Source of the DNA: Oscillospiraceae bacterium
GTDB lineage: Bacteria > Bacillota > Clostridia > Oscillospirales > Oscillospiraceae
DNA: 7,751 nt
Assembly: GCA_017409645.1 (NCBI GenBank)
Contig: JAFQSI010000185.1
Span: 1 to 7,751 of the forward strand
Reading direction: 5' to 3'
Below, piece by piece: positions 1 to 5,993 of this stretch. The position numbers and the translations under genes are program-made. How positions within the stretch are numbered: the stretch's first letter is position 1; the number at the start of each line of letters is the position of its first letter. The notes beneath the pieces are model-generated. The model had not been told where the DNA came from and ran no database searches. It worked only from the letters and a program-made list of their open reading frames with translations.

Positions 1-519
1 ACTCCCGAGTTCTGCGGCGTCATGGACCGGGTGGACATCCTGACCGGCACCTTCGGCAAGGCCCTGGGCGGCGCCTCCGGCGGCTACACCGCGGCCCGTC
101 AGCCCATCGTGGATCTGCTGCGACAGAAGAGCCGTCCCTACCTGTTCAGTAACACCGTGGCTCCCGCCATCTGCGCCGCCACCATCCGGACCATCGAGCT
201 GCTGGAGGAGTCCACCGCTCTGCGGGACAAGGTCCACGAGAATGCCCGCTACTTCCGCGCCGAGATGGAGAAGCTGGGCTTCGACCTGCTGCCCGGTGAG
301 CATCCCATCGTGCCCGTGATGCTCTACGATCCCCGGACCGCCCACGAGTTCGCCCGCCGGATGCTGGACAAGGGCGTCTACGTGGTGGCCTTCTGCTACC
401 CCGTGGTCCCCAAGGGCAAGGACCGCATCCGCACCCAGATCTCCGCCGGCCACACCAAGGCCGACATCGACCACGCCGTCAAAGCCTTCGGCGAGGTCAA
501 GAAGGAAATGGGTCTGTAA
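1..519 (+). CDS. kbl: Glycine C-acetyltransferase (2-amino-3-ketobutyrate CoA ligase), C-terminal part
   Basis: This PLP-dependent cytosolic enzyme interconverts 2-amino-3-oxobutyrate plus CoA with glycine plus acetyl-CoA, the second step of threonine breakdown after threonine dehydrogenase. The reading frame is open from base 1, so the N-terminal part lies outside the window; 172 residues are seen, against about 400 for the family. The motif TGTFGKALGGASGGY carries the Schiff-base lysine (visible residue 20). Downstream, SRPYLFSN, FCYPVVPKGKDRIRTQISAGHT (split here into FCYPVVPKGKD and RIRTQISAGHT), including the arginine expected to hold the substrate carboxylate, match Kbl closely from memory. 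Related alpha-oxoamine synthases (BioF, HemA, Spt) share the fold, but YPVVPKG and SRPYLFSN favour Kbl. The C-terminus is complete and ends in TAA. A threonine dehydrogenase gene might lie upstream; it cannot be seen. Confidence 0.93.
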   Translation, partial: TPEFCGVMDRVDILTGTFGKALGGASGGYTAARQPIVDLLRQKSRPYLFSNTVAPAICAATIRTIELLEESTALRDKVHENARYFRAEMEKLGFDLLPGEHPIVPVMLYDPRTAHEFARRMLDKGVYVVAFCYPVVPKGKDRIRTQISAGHTKADIDHAVKAFGEVKKEMGL

Positions 520-530
520 TCAAGCACTCA

Positions 531-556
531 GGGCCTGCTGCATGTGCAGCAGGCCC
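531..556. other. GC-rich perfect hairpin after kbl, without a T-tract
   Basis: Arms GGGCCTGCTGCA (531-542) and TGCAGCAGGCCC (545-556) pair perfectly around TG, 11 bp after the kbl stop codon. No T-run follows on either strand, so it is not a standard intrinsic terminator by itself. It may slow polymerase or protect the kbl mRNA 3' end. The stem is almost the same as those at 773-804 and 5946-5977. Confidence 0.7.
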
Positions 557-590
557 TCAGATCGCCCAGAAACCCATTTTGCGCGAAGCG

Positions 591-754
591 CCTTGGCTCT
601 CCCTTTTGGAGAGCTGTCACGCGTCAGCGTGACTGAGAGGGTTATCGAATATTTGCATTGCAAATATTCGATGTTTCCCGATTTTCACAGAAAATCGGGA
701 GGCCCTCTCCGACCTCGCTGCGCTCGGCCACCTCTCCCATAGGGAGAGGCAAGG
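591..754. repeat. MITE-like palindromic element made of consecutive hairpins
   Basis: The ends CCTTGGCTCTCCC (591-603) and, on the other strand, CCTTGCCTCTCCC (754-742) are inverted repeats; imperfect inverted similarity of roughly two thirds continues for about 52 bp from each end. Inside are hairpins at 596-614, 616-633, 644-672 (14-bp perfect arms, 1-nt centre), 677-699 (10-bp arms) and 731-749 (8-bp arms). There is no open frame worth calling and no clear target-site duplication. From memory, similar sequences are dispersed in gut Clostridia, but this was not searched. It lies in the kbl 3' region between two convergent genes. A non-autonomous mobile element is the best reading; a structured 3' RNA is the alternative. 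Confidence 0.65.
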
Positions 755-772
755 GCCTTTTTCGACACGCTG

Positions 773-814
773 AACGGGCCTGCTGCACACGCAGCAGGCC
801 CGTTGTTTATTTTC
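773..814 (+). terminator. Intrinsic terminator of the kbl transcript
   Basis: Arms AACGGGCCTGCTGC (773-786) and GCAGCAGGCCCGTT (791-804) form a perfect 14-bp stem with an ACAC loop, followed by the T-rich GTTTATTTTC on the + strand. On the - strand no T-run follows, so it mainly ends rightward transcription, although the hairpin lies just beyond the stop of the leftward peptidase gene and may serve it weakly. Confidence 0.75.
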
Positions 815-1592
815 CGATGGCCCAGAGGTTCCGGAACTGACTCTCGATGTCCTCAAAACGCCACAGCTTTTCACTGTTTTCGATGCTGTTGGGGTCATTG
901 ACCCGGAGCAGGCCCTCCTCCTCCCCCACCAGCACGATGAAATGGCCGGAGGTGGTGAAGTCCCCCGGGCCCATGGCGCAGATGACGGGCTTGCCCGCCC
1001 GCAGCTCCTTCAGGATCCGGCTCTCCGACAGGGGGATCTCGGCGACGTCGAAGCCCAGCTTTTCGCCGCCCTCGCTGATCAGGGTCCAGCTGGAGCCGTT
1101 TCCGGGGGAATAATAGCCGTTCTTCCCGGCAAATTCGATGACCTTGTCGGGAGAAAATGCTTCGTCACCCGTTAAGTAGTATGCCGCCATGCTCAGGCAC
1201 AGGGGGCCGCAGCCCGTCAGGGCGGCGGGCTTGCCGCCGTATTCCATCCTGCCCCACTGCCGGTCCCACTGCAGGAACAGGGGCACGCCGGGGCAGTCGT
1301 CGTATTCCGACAGGTCCACCTCGATGGGCTCGTCCTTTTCCAATGGATAGTGCAGCACGAAGTCCTCCGTCTCCGGGTTCCGCTGCAGCAGCTCCCGCAG
1401 CTCCTCCGGGTAGTCGGAAAGCGCCAGACCGTTCTGGGCTGCAAAGGCCTCGATGACCCGGTCAGCCCTGCCGTAGGTGCCGGATCCCGGCACATCCGAT
1501 ATGTTCCACAGCTTCCAGGCCCCCGCCCCGAGGATCACCAGGATCAGCAGGAAGCACAGACCGCCGCAGCCGTTTTTCTTTCTTTTCATCAT
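807..1592 (-). CDS. Membrane-anchored C39-like cysteine peptidase domain protein
   Basis: The 261-residue protein has a short basic N-terminus (MMKRKKNG) and one hydrophobic segment at about residues 11-27. With no lipobox visible, it is probably an N-terminally anchored protein facing outward. Residues about 103-235 match the C39-like peptidase family (PF13529): a VPLFLQWDRQWG entry motif, the nucleophile in TGCGPLCLSM (Cys128), the histidine in SGHFIVLVG (His217) and the aspartate in RVNDPNS (Asp233). All three catalytic positions are present, so activity is likely, but the substrate is unknown; no bacteriocin or ABC transporter gene is adjacent. The start is set by GGGGAGG at 1598-1604; a second ATG at 1589 has 8-nt spacing and is equally possible. 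The frame is open to 1742, but that part is the palindromic leader. The gene stands alone, convergent with kbl. Confidence 0.83.
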   Translation of the reverse strand: MMKRKKNGCGGLCFLLILVILGAGAWKLWNISDVPGSGTYGRADRVIEAFAAQNGLALSDYPEELRELLQRNPETEDFVLHYPLEKDEPIEVDLSEYDDCPGVPLFLQWDRQWGRMEYGGKPAALTGCGPLCLSMAAYYLTGDEAFSPDKVIEFAGKNGYYSPGNGSSWTLISEGGEKLGFDVAEIPLSESRILKELRAGKPVICAMGPGDFTTSGHFIVLVGEEEGLLRVNDPNSIENSEKLWRFEDIESQFRNLWAIGK

Positions 1593-1603
1593 ACGGACCT
1601 CCC

Positions 1604-1773
1604 CTAAAGTAACCGCCGAATAAATCGTCTGCGGTTGCTGGTGGATCTTTTGACGCAACTCCGCAGTTTGAAAAGCGCGAAATACACAAAGTATTCCTGC
1701 GTTTTCCAAACTTTGATTTGCGCCAATATCTCTCACCATCAACGCTTGCCGAGTTAATCATCGGTTACTTGAG
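1604..1773 (-). repeat. 170-bp near-complete palindrome forming the leader of the peptidase gene
   Basis: The outer ends CTAAAGTAACCG (1604-1615) and CGGTTACTTGAG (1762-1773) are inverted copies with one mismatch, and weaker inverted similarity runs inward for about 40 bp on each side (about 30 of 40 positions). The centre, 1652-1724, folds further: 1665-1678 with 1699-1712 and 1679-1685 with 1691-1697, closing a 5-nt loop; several mismatches become G-U pairs in - strand RNA. One end touches the ribosome binding site GGGGAGG and the other lies just after the predicted -10 box. It could be a mobile palindrome inserted in the leader or a structured leader RNA. Translation through it from 1742 lacks a ribosome binding site. 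Confidence 0.65.
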
Positions 1774-1781
1774 ATGGCTAT

Positions 1782-1810
1782 AGCATAGCACACCCTTGCT
1801 TGAGAAGTCT
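1782..1810 (-). promoter_or_regulatory. Candidate promoter of the peptidase gene (extended -10)
   Basis: On the - strand TGCTATGCT gives an extended -10 (TG at 1790-1789, TATGCT at 1787-1782). The -35 around 1805-1810 is poor, as often with extended -10 promoters. The transcript would start near 1775, at the outer end of the palindrome. Confidence 0.4.
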
Positions 1811-1820
1811 TTATGGCTTC

Positions 1821-1837
1821 TTTAAGGTTTCCTTAAA
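1821..1837. promoter_or_regulatory. Operator-like palindrome upstream of the peptidase promoter
   Basis: TTTAAGG (1821-1827) and CCTTAAA (1831-1837) form a perfect inverted repeat around TTT. It abuts a second weak inverted repeat, GAAGTC (1804-1809) and GGCTTC (1815-1820). Position about 46-62 bp upstream of the predicted start suits an activator. It can also be read as a tandem TTAA-TTTC repeat of 11-bp period, a layout used by OmpR-type regulators. The regulator is unknown. Confidence 0.35.
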
Positions 1838-1864
1838 TTTCAGCGCCCCATAACGGCAAACGAA

Positions 1865-1902
1865 CCGGCCCCTGCCCCTCAGAAACGAGGAGCAGGGGCC
1901 GG
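1865..1902 (-). terminator. Intrinsic terminator of fbp
   Basis: CCGGCCCCTGC (1865-1875) pairs perfectly with GCAGGGGCCGG (1892-1902), and CCTC/GAGG extends the stem inside around a short loop. Reading leftward, the next bases are TTCGTTTGCCGTT, moderately U-rich. It sits 32 bp after the fbp stop codon and separates fbp from the peptidase gene. Confidence 0.7.
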
Positions 1903-1934
1903 GCGCATATCAATTTGTAATTCTGAATTGTCCC

Positions 1935-3926
1935 TTATTCGCTGTGGTTCTCGGTGACGGCGCCGGAGCGGTAGGCGGTGAGCAGATCCATCAGCTCCTC
2001 CACCCTGGCCTGGAGCATCTTGCCCTCGTCGGTGTCGGCCACCTTCAGGCGGACCTCCATCCGCTCGAAGATGTCCGAATCGTTGTCCATGTCGGCGTTG
2101 GACCGGACGGCGTGCTTCTTTCCGGCGAAGGGCTGGTGTGCCACGATGCGCATATAGCGGGAGCCGAAGGTCAGGGTGTAGCCGGCGATGCCGGAGGTGG
2201 GCTGGTAGGCCTTGCCGAAGCCGCCGTCGATGACGATCAGCTTGCCGCCGCCCTTGATGGGGCTCTCGCCCTTTTTCGCCTTGACGGGCACATGACCGTT
2301 GATGATGTGGCAGTGGGGCCCCTCCAGGCCGAATTCCTTCAGGAGCATCTGGCAGACCTCGGGGTCCTGGTAGTAGGTGTAGTAGGGATTCTTGGGCTCA
2401 GCCTGGGCCACCTCATCATCGATGAAGCGGCGCTCAAAGGTCGCCATCCGGTCCCGGCCGAAGATGGGGCTGTTCCGGCCTGCCCAGAGCCACCACAAAA
2501 AGTCCATGCCAAAGACACGCTCGGGGGTGCCCCGCTTGTGGTAATAGGCCTGGCGGGCGGTCTTGTCGGCGTAATCCATGAAGGCCTTGCCGGAAAGCTC
2601 CTGGCCGGAGATGGTGAAGCTCAGGAGCCTGCCGTCCTCGGTCATGGGCACGCAGCCGTGGAAGAGGAGGTTGCCGTTGGTGGTCTTGTAGAGGCTGCCC
2701 TTGGAATAGAGGAAGCGGGTATGCTTCTGGAGCTTTTCGGAATAGCGGAAGGAGTCGGTGAGCTGTTCGATGACATGGCTCTCCTCCGCCGTCAGCTCGT
2801 AGGGGTTCTCCGGGTCCACGGTGGGGAAGTCACAGTCCTTCAGGGGGTAATCCACACCGCCGATGTTGATGGTCTTCGTCTCATAGTTGATCCGGTGCAG
2901 CAGGGCCCGGTCCTCCATGTGGTACTCGGGACGGCGCAGGACCTTGGCGCCCTCCAGCTTGAACAGGATCATGGTGATGGCCTTGTACATCCGGGCGGAG
3001 AGGATCCTATCCTTCTCGGTGTACTGCTTGGCGTCCAGATTGGTCATCTTGATGCCGAAGCAGCTGGTATCGCAGTCCCGGTAGACCTCATTGGCGAAAA
3101 TGGACAGGGGCCGGAGGCTGATGCCGTAGCCCGTCTCAATGACGTCGAGATTGTTGTAGCGGATGGAATTCGACAGCACCGTTGCTACCAGGGTCCGGGA
3201 GCCGGAGGCGGCGCCCATCCACAGAATGTCGTGGTTGCCCCACTGGATATCCACGCCCCTGCAGTTCATCAGGCTGTCCATGACGATGTCCGCCCGGGGT
3301 CCCCGGTCGAAGATGTCGCCGACGATGTGCAGGTGATCCACGGTCAGGGCCTTGATGGTAGTACACATGGCCTGGATCACATCGGACGCCTGGCCGATGG
3401 CGATGATGGTGTCGATCAGGTTCTCAAAATAATATTTCTTGGAGCCGTCCTCGTCCCGGAGGTGGATCAGCTCGTCCAGGATCTCCCGGTAGCCCTCGGG
3501 CATCTGCTTCCGGACGTGGTTACGGGTGTGCTTGATGGAGACAAACCGGCAGACCTGGATCAGCCGGTGGATGGCGATGCGGTACCACTCCTCCATGTCC
3601 TCCTCGCTCTCGGCCACCAGCTCCAGCTTGGATTTGGGGTAGTAGATCAGGGTAGCCAGATCGCTGCGGTCCCGCTGGGAAAGGGAGGTGCCGAAGATCT
3701 CCTTCAGCTTCTCCTTGACCTCGCCGGAGCAGGAATTGAGGATATGCAGGAAGGCGTCATACTCGCCGTGGATATCGGACATAAAATGCTCGGTGCCCTT
3801 GGGCAGGTTCAGGATGGACTGGAGCCGGATGATCTCCGTGCTGGCCGCCTGGACGGTGGGGTACTGCTGCGACAGCAGCTGCAGATAGCGAAGCTGCGCC
3901 GGGGTGAAGGTCTTCTTATCGGGCAT
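1935..3926 (-). CDS. fbp: Fructose-1,6-bisphosphatase, class III
   Basis: This enzyme hydrolyses fructose 1,6-bisphosphate to fructose 6-phosphate in the cytosol, a key step of gluconeogenesis. The 663 residues fit the class III family (about 640-670, as in Bacillus subtilis Fbp). Metallophosphoesterase metal-binding motifs are in order: FMSDIHGEYDAF (Asp51, His53), VGDIFDRG (Asp204, Asp207), QWGNHDILW (Asn231, His232) and INGHVPV (about 542-548), followed by VIDGGFGKAYQ. The start is the ATG at 3926, 7 nt after AGGAG in AAAGGAGA (3940-3933); a TTG two codons earlier abuts the ribosome binding site and is rejected. It is transcribed alone from the promoter at 3975-4003. Class III enzymes in Bacillus are stimulated by phosphoenolpyruvate and inhibited by AMP; this is family knowledge, not seen here. 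Confidence 0.95.
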   Translation of the reverse strand: MPDKKTFTPAQLRYLQLLSQQYPTVQAASTEIIRLQSILNLPKGTEHFMSDIHGEYDAFLHILNSCSGEVKEKLKEIFGTSLSQRDRSDLATLIYYPKSKLELVAESEEDMEEWYRIAIHRLIQVCRFVSIKHTRNHVRKQMPEGYREILDELIHLRDEDGSKKYYFENLIDTIIAIGQASDVIQAMCTTIKALTVDHLHIVGDIFDRGPRADIVMDSLMNCRGVDIQWGNHDILWMGAASGSRTLVATVLSNSIRYNNLDVIETGYGISLRPLSIFANEVYRDCDTSCFGIKMTNLDAKQYTEKDRILSARMYKAITMILFKLEGAKVLRRPEYHMEDRALLHRINYETKTINIGGVDYPLKDCDFPTVDPENPYELTAEESHVIEQLTDSFRYSEKLQKHTRFLYSKGSLYKTTNGNLLFHGCVPMTEDGRLLSFTISGQELSGKAFMDYADKTARQAYYHKRGTPERVFGMDFLWWLWAGRNSPIFGRDRMATFERRFIDDEVAQAEPKNPYYTYYQDPEVCQMLLKEFGLEGPHCHIINGHVPVKAKKGESPIKGGGKLIVIDGGFGKAYQPTSGIAGYTLTFGSRYMRIVAHQPFAGKKHAVRSNADMDNDSDIFERMEVRLKVADTDEGKMLQARVEELMDLLTAYRSGAVTENHSE

Positions 3927-3974
3927 GGTCAATCTCCTTTTCCGGATGATAAGCGTGGTGCGTTCTTACCTTAT

Positions 3975-4003
3975 AGTATACCCTATGCGGCCCCCGGGGG
4001 CAA
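3975..4003 (-). promoter_or_regulatory. Sigma-A-type promoter of fbp
   Basis: On the - strand TTGCCC (4003-3998), a 17-bp spacer and TATACT (3980-3975) give a near-consensus promoter. The transcript would start near 3968, leaving a leader of about 40 nt. The spacer region holds the perfect palindrome GCCCCCGGGGGC (3990-4001), which overlaps the -35 box. Confidence 0.7.
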
Positions 4004-4100
4004 GTGGGCGTTTTGCCGATAAGCTGCCACAAATCGCCGGACTTATCCCCCGGAAGCAGCGCCCTTTTCCACGCCTTTTGGCAAATATGCCCAACCACCC

Positions 4101-4146
4101 GCCGGGAACTGTTGCGCACGCCACTTTTTTCTGTTGCAATCCCGGC
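4101..4146. promoter_or_regulatory. Inverted repeat with nested direct repeats over the + promoter's -35 region
   Basis: GCCGGGA (4101-4107) and TCCCGGC (4140-4146) are perfect inverted copies. Inside them, CTGTTGC occurs twice in direct orientation (4109-4115 and 4131-4137), 22 bp or two helical turns apart; the second copy overlaps the -35 box. This looks like a regulator binding region, but no regulator is identified. Confidence 0.3.
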
Positions 4147-4162
4147 TAAGATACAGTAAAAT
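4134..4162 (+). promoter_or_regulatory. Candidate + strand promoter upstream of the MATE gene
   Basis: TTGCAA (4134-4139), exactly 17 bp, then TAAAAT (4157-4162). Transcription would start near 4169 and run into the structured block at 4209-4484, giving the MATE gene a leader of roughly 375 nt or producing a separate RNA. I see no better promoter between 4484 and the gene. Confidence 0.5.
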
Positions 4163-4208
4163 GGATTTGGAAAATAGAATGTGTTGGCAAAACAATCCGG
4201 ACCATCTG

Positions 4209-4484
4209 CGAAAAATGGGTATTACTGCGCAGCAAAGCAACGCACCAGTATCAATCGTCCACCTCCGATGTCGATAGTTCTTCTGCCGATGTGCAGGTTT
4301 CGGGAGGGGTCCTTAGGGGAGGGAGCGAATTGACGCAAGGAAGCCTGAGCGGACTCCCCTAAGCCGGTTTCTTTGGTGACTTTCTTGTCCGGCGACAAGA
4401 AAGTTACCCCCCGGAGGGCGTCTCTCTGTGGCTAAAGTCAAAACGTATGTCCCATCCCGCCTGCGTAGCGATACCCTTTTGTCG
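4209..4484. repeat. 276-bp structured block closed by a 24-nt long-range stem
   Basis: Bases 4209-4232 pair with 4461-4484: 19 Watson-Crick pairs and 2 G-U pairs out of 24, with the 16-nt core 4217-4232/4461-4476 pairing at 15 positions. Within it, CCTCCG (4262-4267) can pair with CGGAGG (4412-4417), CTTAGGGGAG (4312-4321) pairs with CTCCCCTAAG (4354-4363), and 4375-4389 pairs at all 15 positions with 4394-4408 (one G-U) around a 4-nt loop. No U-run follows these hairpins, so they are not terminators. No known riboswitch or T-box motif was recognised. It is either a dispersed palindromic element or a large structured RNA in the MATE leader. The small frames inside it look spurious. The rest of the 3933-4546 gap holds only the promoters listed separately. 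Confidence 0.55.
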
Positions 4485-4546
4485 ATCATGAATATCAAGT
4501 CCAGCTTGCTTAACTTACACGAAACAGAAAAAAGGAGTGGTCAGCT

Positions 4547-5935
4547 TTGGGCATCAGAAAGCTATTCACCGCAAAGGACATGACCCAGGGTGCGCCCTGG
4601 CAGCGGATCCTGGAATTCTCCATCCCCATGCTGCTGGGCAACATCGCGCAGCAGCTGTACAACACCGCCGACTCGGTCATCGTCGGCATCTTCGTGGGCG
4701 ACAACGCCCTGGCCGCCGTGGGCAGCGCCATGCCCATCCTGAATCTGCTGCTGGCGCTCTTCGTGGGCATCGCCACCGGCGCAGGCATCGTCATCTCCCA
4801 GGCCTACGGCGCCCGGGACCGGGAGGGTCTGAGCAAGAGCATCGGCAACTGCATCACCCTGGCCTTCATCGCCACCCTGGTCATCATGGTGGTCGGTCCC
4901 CTGCTGACCCGGCCCATGCTGGAGCTGCTGGGCACCCCCGACTCCATCCTCGGCTGGTGCAGCAGCTACCTGACCATCCAGTTTTTGGGCATCGCCGGCT
5001 TCTTCTTCTATAATATGCTCTCCGGTGTACTCCGCGGTCTGGGCGACAGCGTCTCCGCCCTGGGCTTCCTGCTGCTGGCGGCAGCTCTGAACGTGGTGCT
5101 GGATCTTGTCTTTGTTGCCGGCTTCGGCCTTGGCGTTGCGGGCGTCTCCCTGGCGACGGTCATCGCCCAGGGCATCTCCGCGTTCTTCTGCTTCCGCAAG
5201 CTCATGAAAATGAGCAGCATCTTCGATCTGAACCGCAGCACCGTCCGGCTGGATGGAGCCGTAGCCATGCGCATCATCCGCCTGGGCGTCCCCTCCGGCA
5301 TCACCCAGGCCATCTTCTCCATGGCTTCCATGGTGACCCAGTCCCTGACCAACTCCATGGGCGAGATGGTCATCGCCGCCAACGTCATCATCATGCGCGT
5401 GGACGGCTTCGCCATGATGCCCAACTTCTCCTTTGGTCAGGCCATGAGCGTCTACACCGGCCAGAACGTGGGTGCCATGAAGTACGACCGGGTCCACCTG
5501 GGCTCCAAGCAGGGCACCCTGATCGCGGTGAGCTGCTCCGCAGCCATCACCTGCGTACTGCTGTTCCTGAACAAGTACCTCTTCGCCATCTTCACCGACA
5601 CCGCCGAGCTGATCGATCTGGCGGGCCGGATGATGCGGCTGATGGCCGTGGGCTATGTTGGCGTTGCCATCACCCAATCCTTAGGCGGCGTCATGCGCGG
5701 CGCAGGCGACACCATCTCCCCCATGTGGATCTCCATCATCTCCACGGTGCTGCTGCGGGTCCCCGTGGCCTACATCATGGCCTACTTCACCGCCTCCGAG
5801 ACCTGGCCCAAGGGTCATCCCTTCTCCCTGTCCGCATCGCTGCTGATCAGCTGGGTCCTGGGCGCGGTCATGTCCGCCGTCGCCTACAGCCGGGGCAAGT
5901 GGAAGAAGACCATGGTCCAGTTCCACGAGCCGTAA
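4547..5935 (+). CDS. MATE family multidrug/cation antiporter
   Basis: A 462-residue inner-membrane exporter of the MATE superfamily (MatE domain twice, NorM/DinF-like), expected to expel cationic or other toxic compounds using a Na+ or H+ gradient. About twelve hydrophobic helices in two halves (roughly residues 20-195 and 240-450) are visible, and the length is normal. Family features include FSIPMLLGNIAQQLYNTADS near the N-terminus, then VGIFVG, and the matching second-half segment LGVPSGITQAIFSMASMV with GQNVGA and GGVMRGAGDT. The start is TTG at 4547, 9 nt after AGGAG (4533-4537); no upstream ATG is in a suitable position. The C-terminus is short and basic (RGKWKK). A strong terminator follows at once. 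The substrate cannot be predicted from sequence alone. Confidence 0.92.
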   Translation: MGIRKLFTAKDMTQGAPWQRILEFSIPMLLGNIAQQLYNTADSVIVGIFVGDNALAAVGSAMPILNLLLALFVGIATGAGIVISQAYGARDREGLSKSIGNCITLAFIATLVIMVVGPLLTRPMLELLGTPDSILGWCSSYLTIQFLGIAGFFFYNMLSGVLRGLGDSVSALGFLLLAAALNVVLDLVFVAGFGLGVAGVSLATVIAQGISAFFCFRKLMKMSSIFDLNRSTVRLDGAVAMRIIRLGVPSGITQAIFSMASMVTQSLTNSMGEMVIAANVIIMRVDGFAMMPNFSFGQAMSVYTGQNVGAMKYDRVHLGSKQGTLIAVSCSAAITCVLLFLNKYLFAIFTDTAELIDLAGRMMRLMAVGYVGVAITQSLGGVMRGAGDTISPMWISIISTVLLRVPVAYIMAYFTASETWPKGHPFSLSASLLISWVLGAVMSAVAYSRGKWKKTMVQFHEP

Positions 5936-5945
5936 AAAATCCAGA

Positions 5946-5982
5946 GGGCCTGTTGCAGCATGAACTGCAGCAGGCCCTTTTT
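5946..5982 (+). terminator. Intrinsic terminator after the MATE gene
   Basis: GGGCCTGTTGCAG (5946-5958) pairs with CTGCAGCAGGCCC (5965-5977), 12 Watson-Crick pairs and one U-G, around CATGAA, followed by TTTTT (5978-5982). It ends the MATE transcript, yet its T-run touches the ribosome binding site of ogt. Confidence 0.88.
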
Positions 5983-5993
5983 GAGGTGTCATC

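Noticed and set aside
542..898. Small frames on both strands across the hairpin element
   Set aside because: They run through inverted repeats and terminators and have no ribosome binding site or family match.
1593..1742. A 50-codon N-terminal extension of the peptidase
   Set aside because: Its start is a TTG without a ribosome binding site, and it covers the palindrome. GGGGAGG immediately before the internal ATGs, followed by a basic and then hydrophobic segment, fixes the true start.
1944..4022. A 692-codon open frame on the + strand opposite fbp
   Set aside because: It is the antisense shadow of a GC-rich gene with strong codon bias. Its product is a low-complexity run of G, V, L, D and H with no family features, whereas the - strand gives a full class III Fbp.
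4313..4498. A 61-codon - strand frame inside the structured block
   Set aside because: It reads through the hairpin arms of the palindromic block and has no clear ribosome binding site; it probably reflects the repeat, not a gene.
4170..4546. A known riboswitch, T-box, 6S RNA, SRP RNA or RNase P RNA
   Set aside because: I looked for T-box, SRP, RNase P and guanidine-riboswitch signature motifs and saw none. The block is therefore left unclassified.
4562..5677. A 371-codon open frame on the - strand opposite the MATE gene
   Set aside because: Its composition is H-, G-, D- and Q-rich with no recognisable domain, while the + frame is a complete MATE protein.
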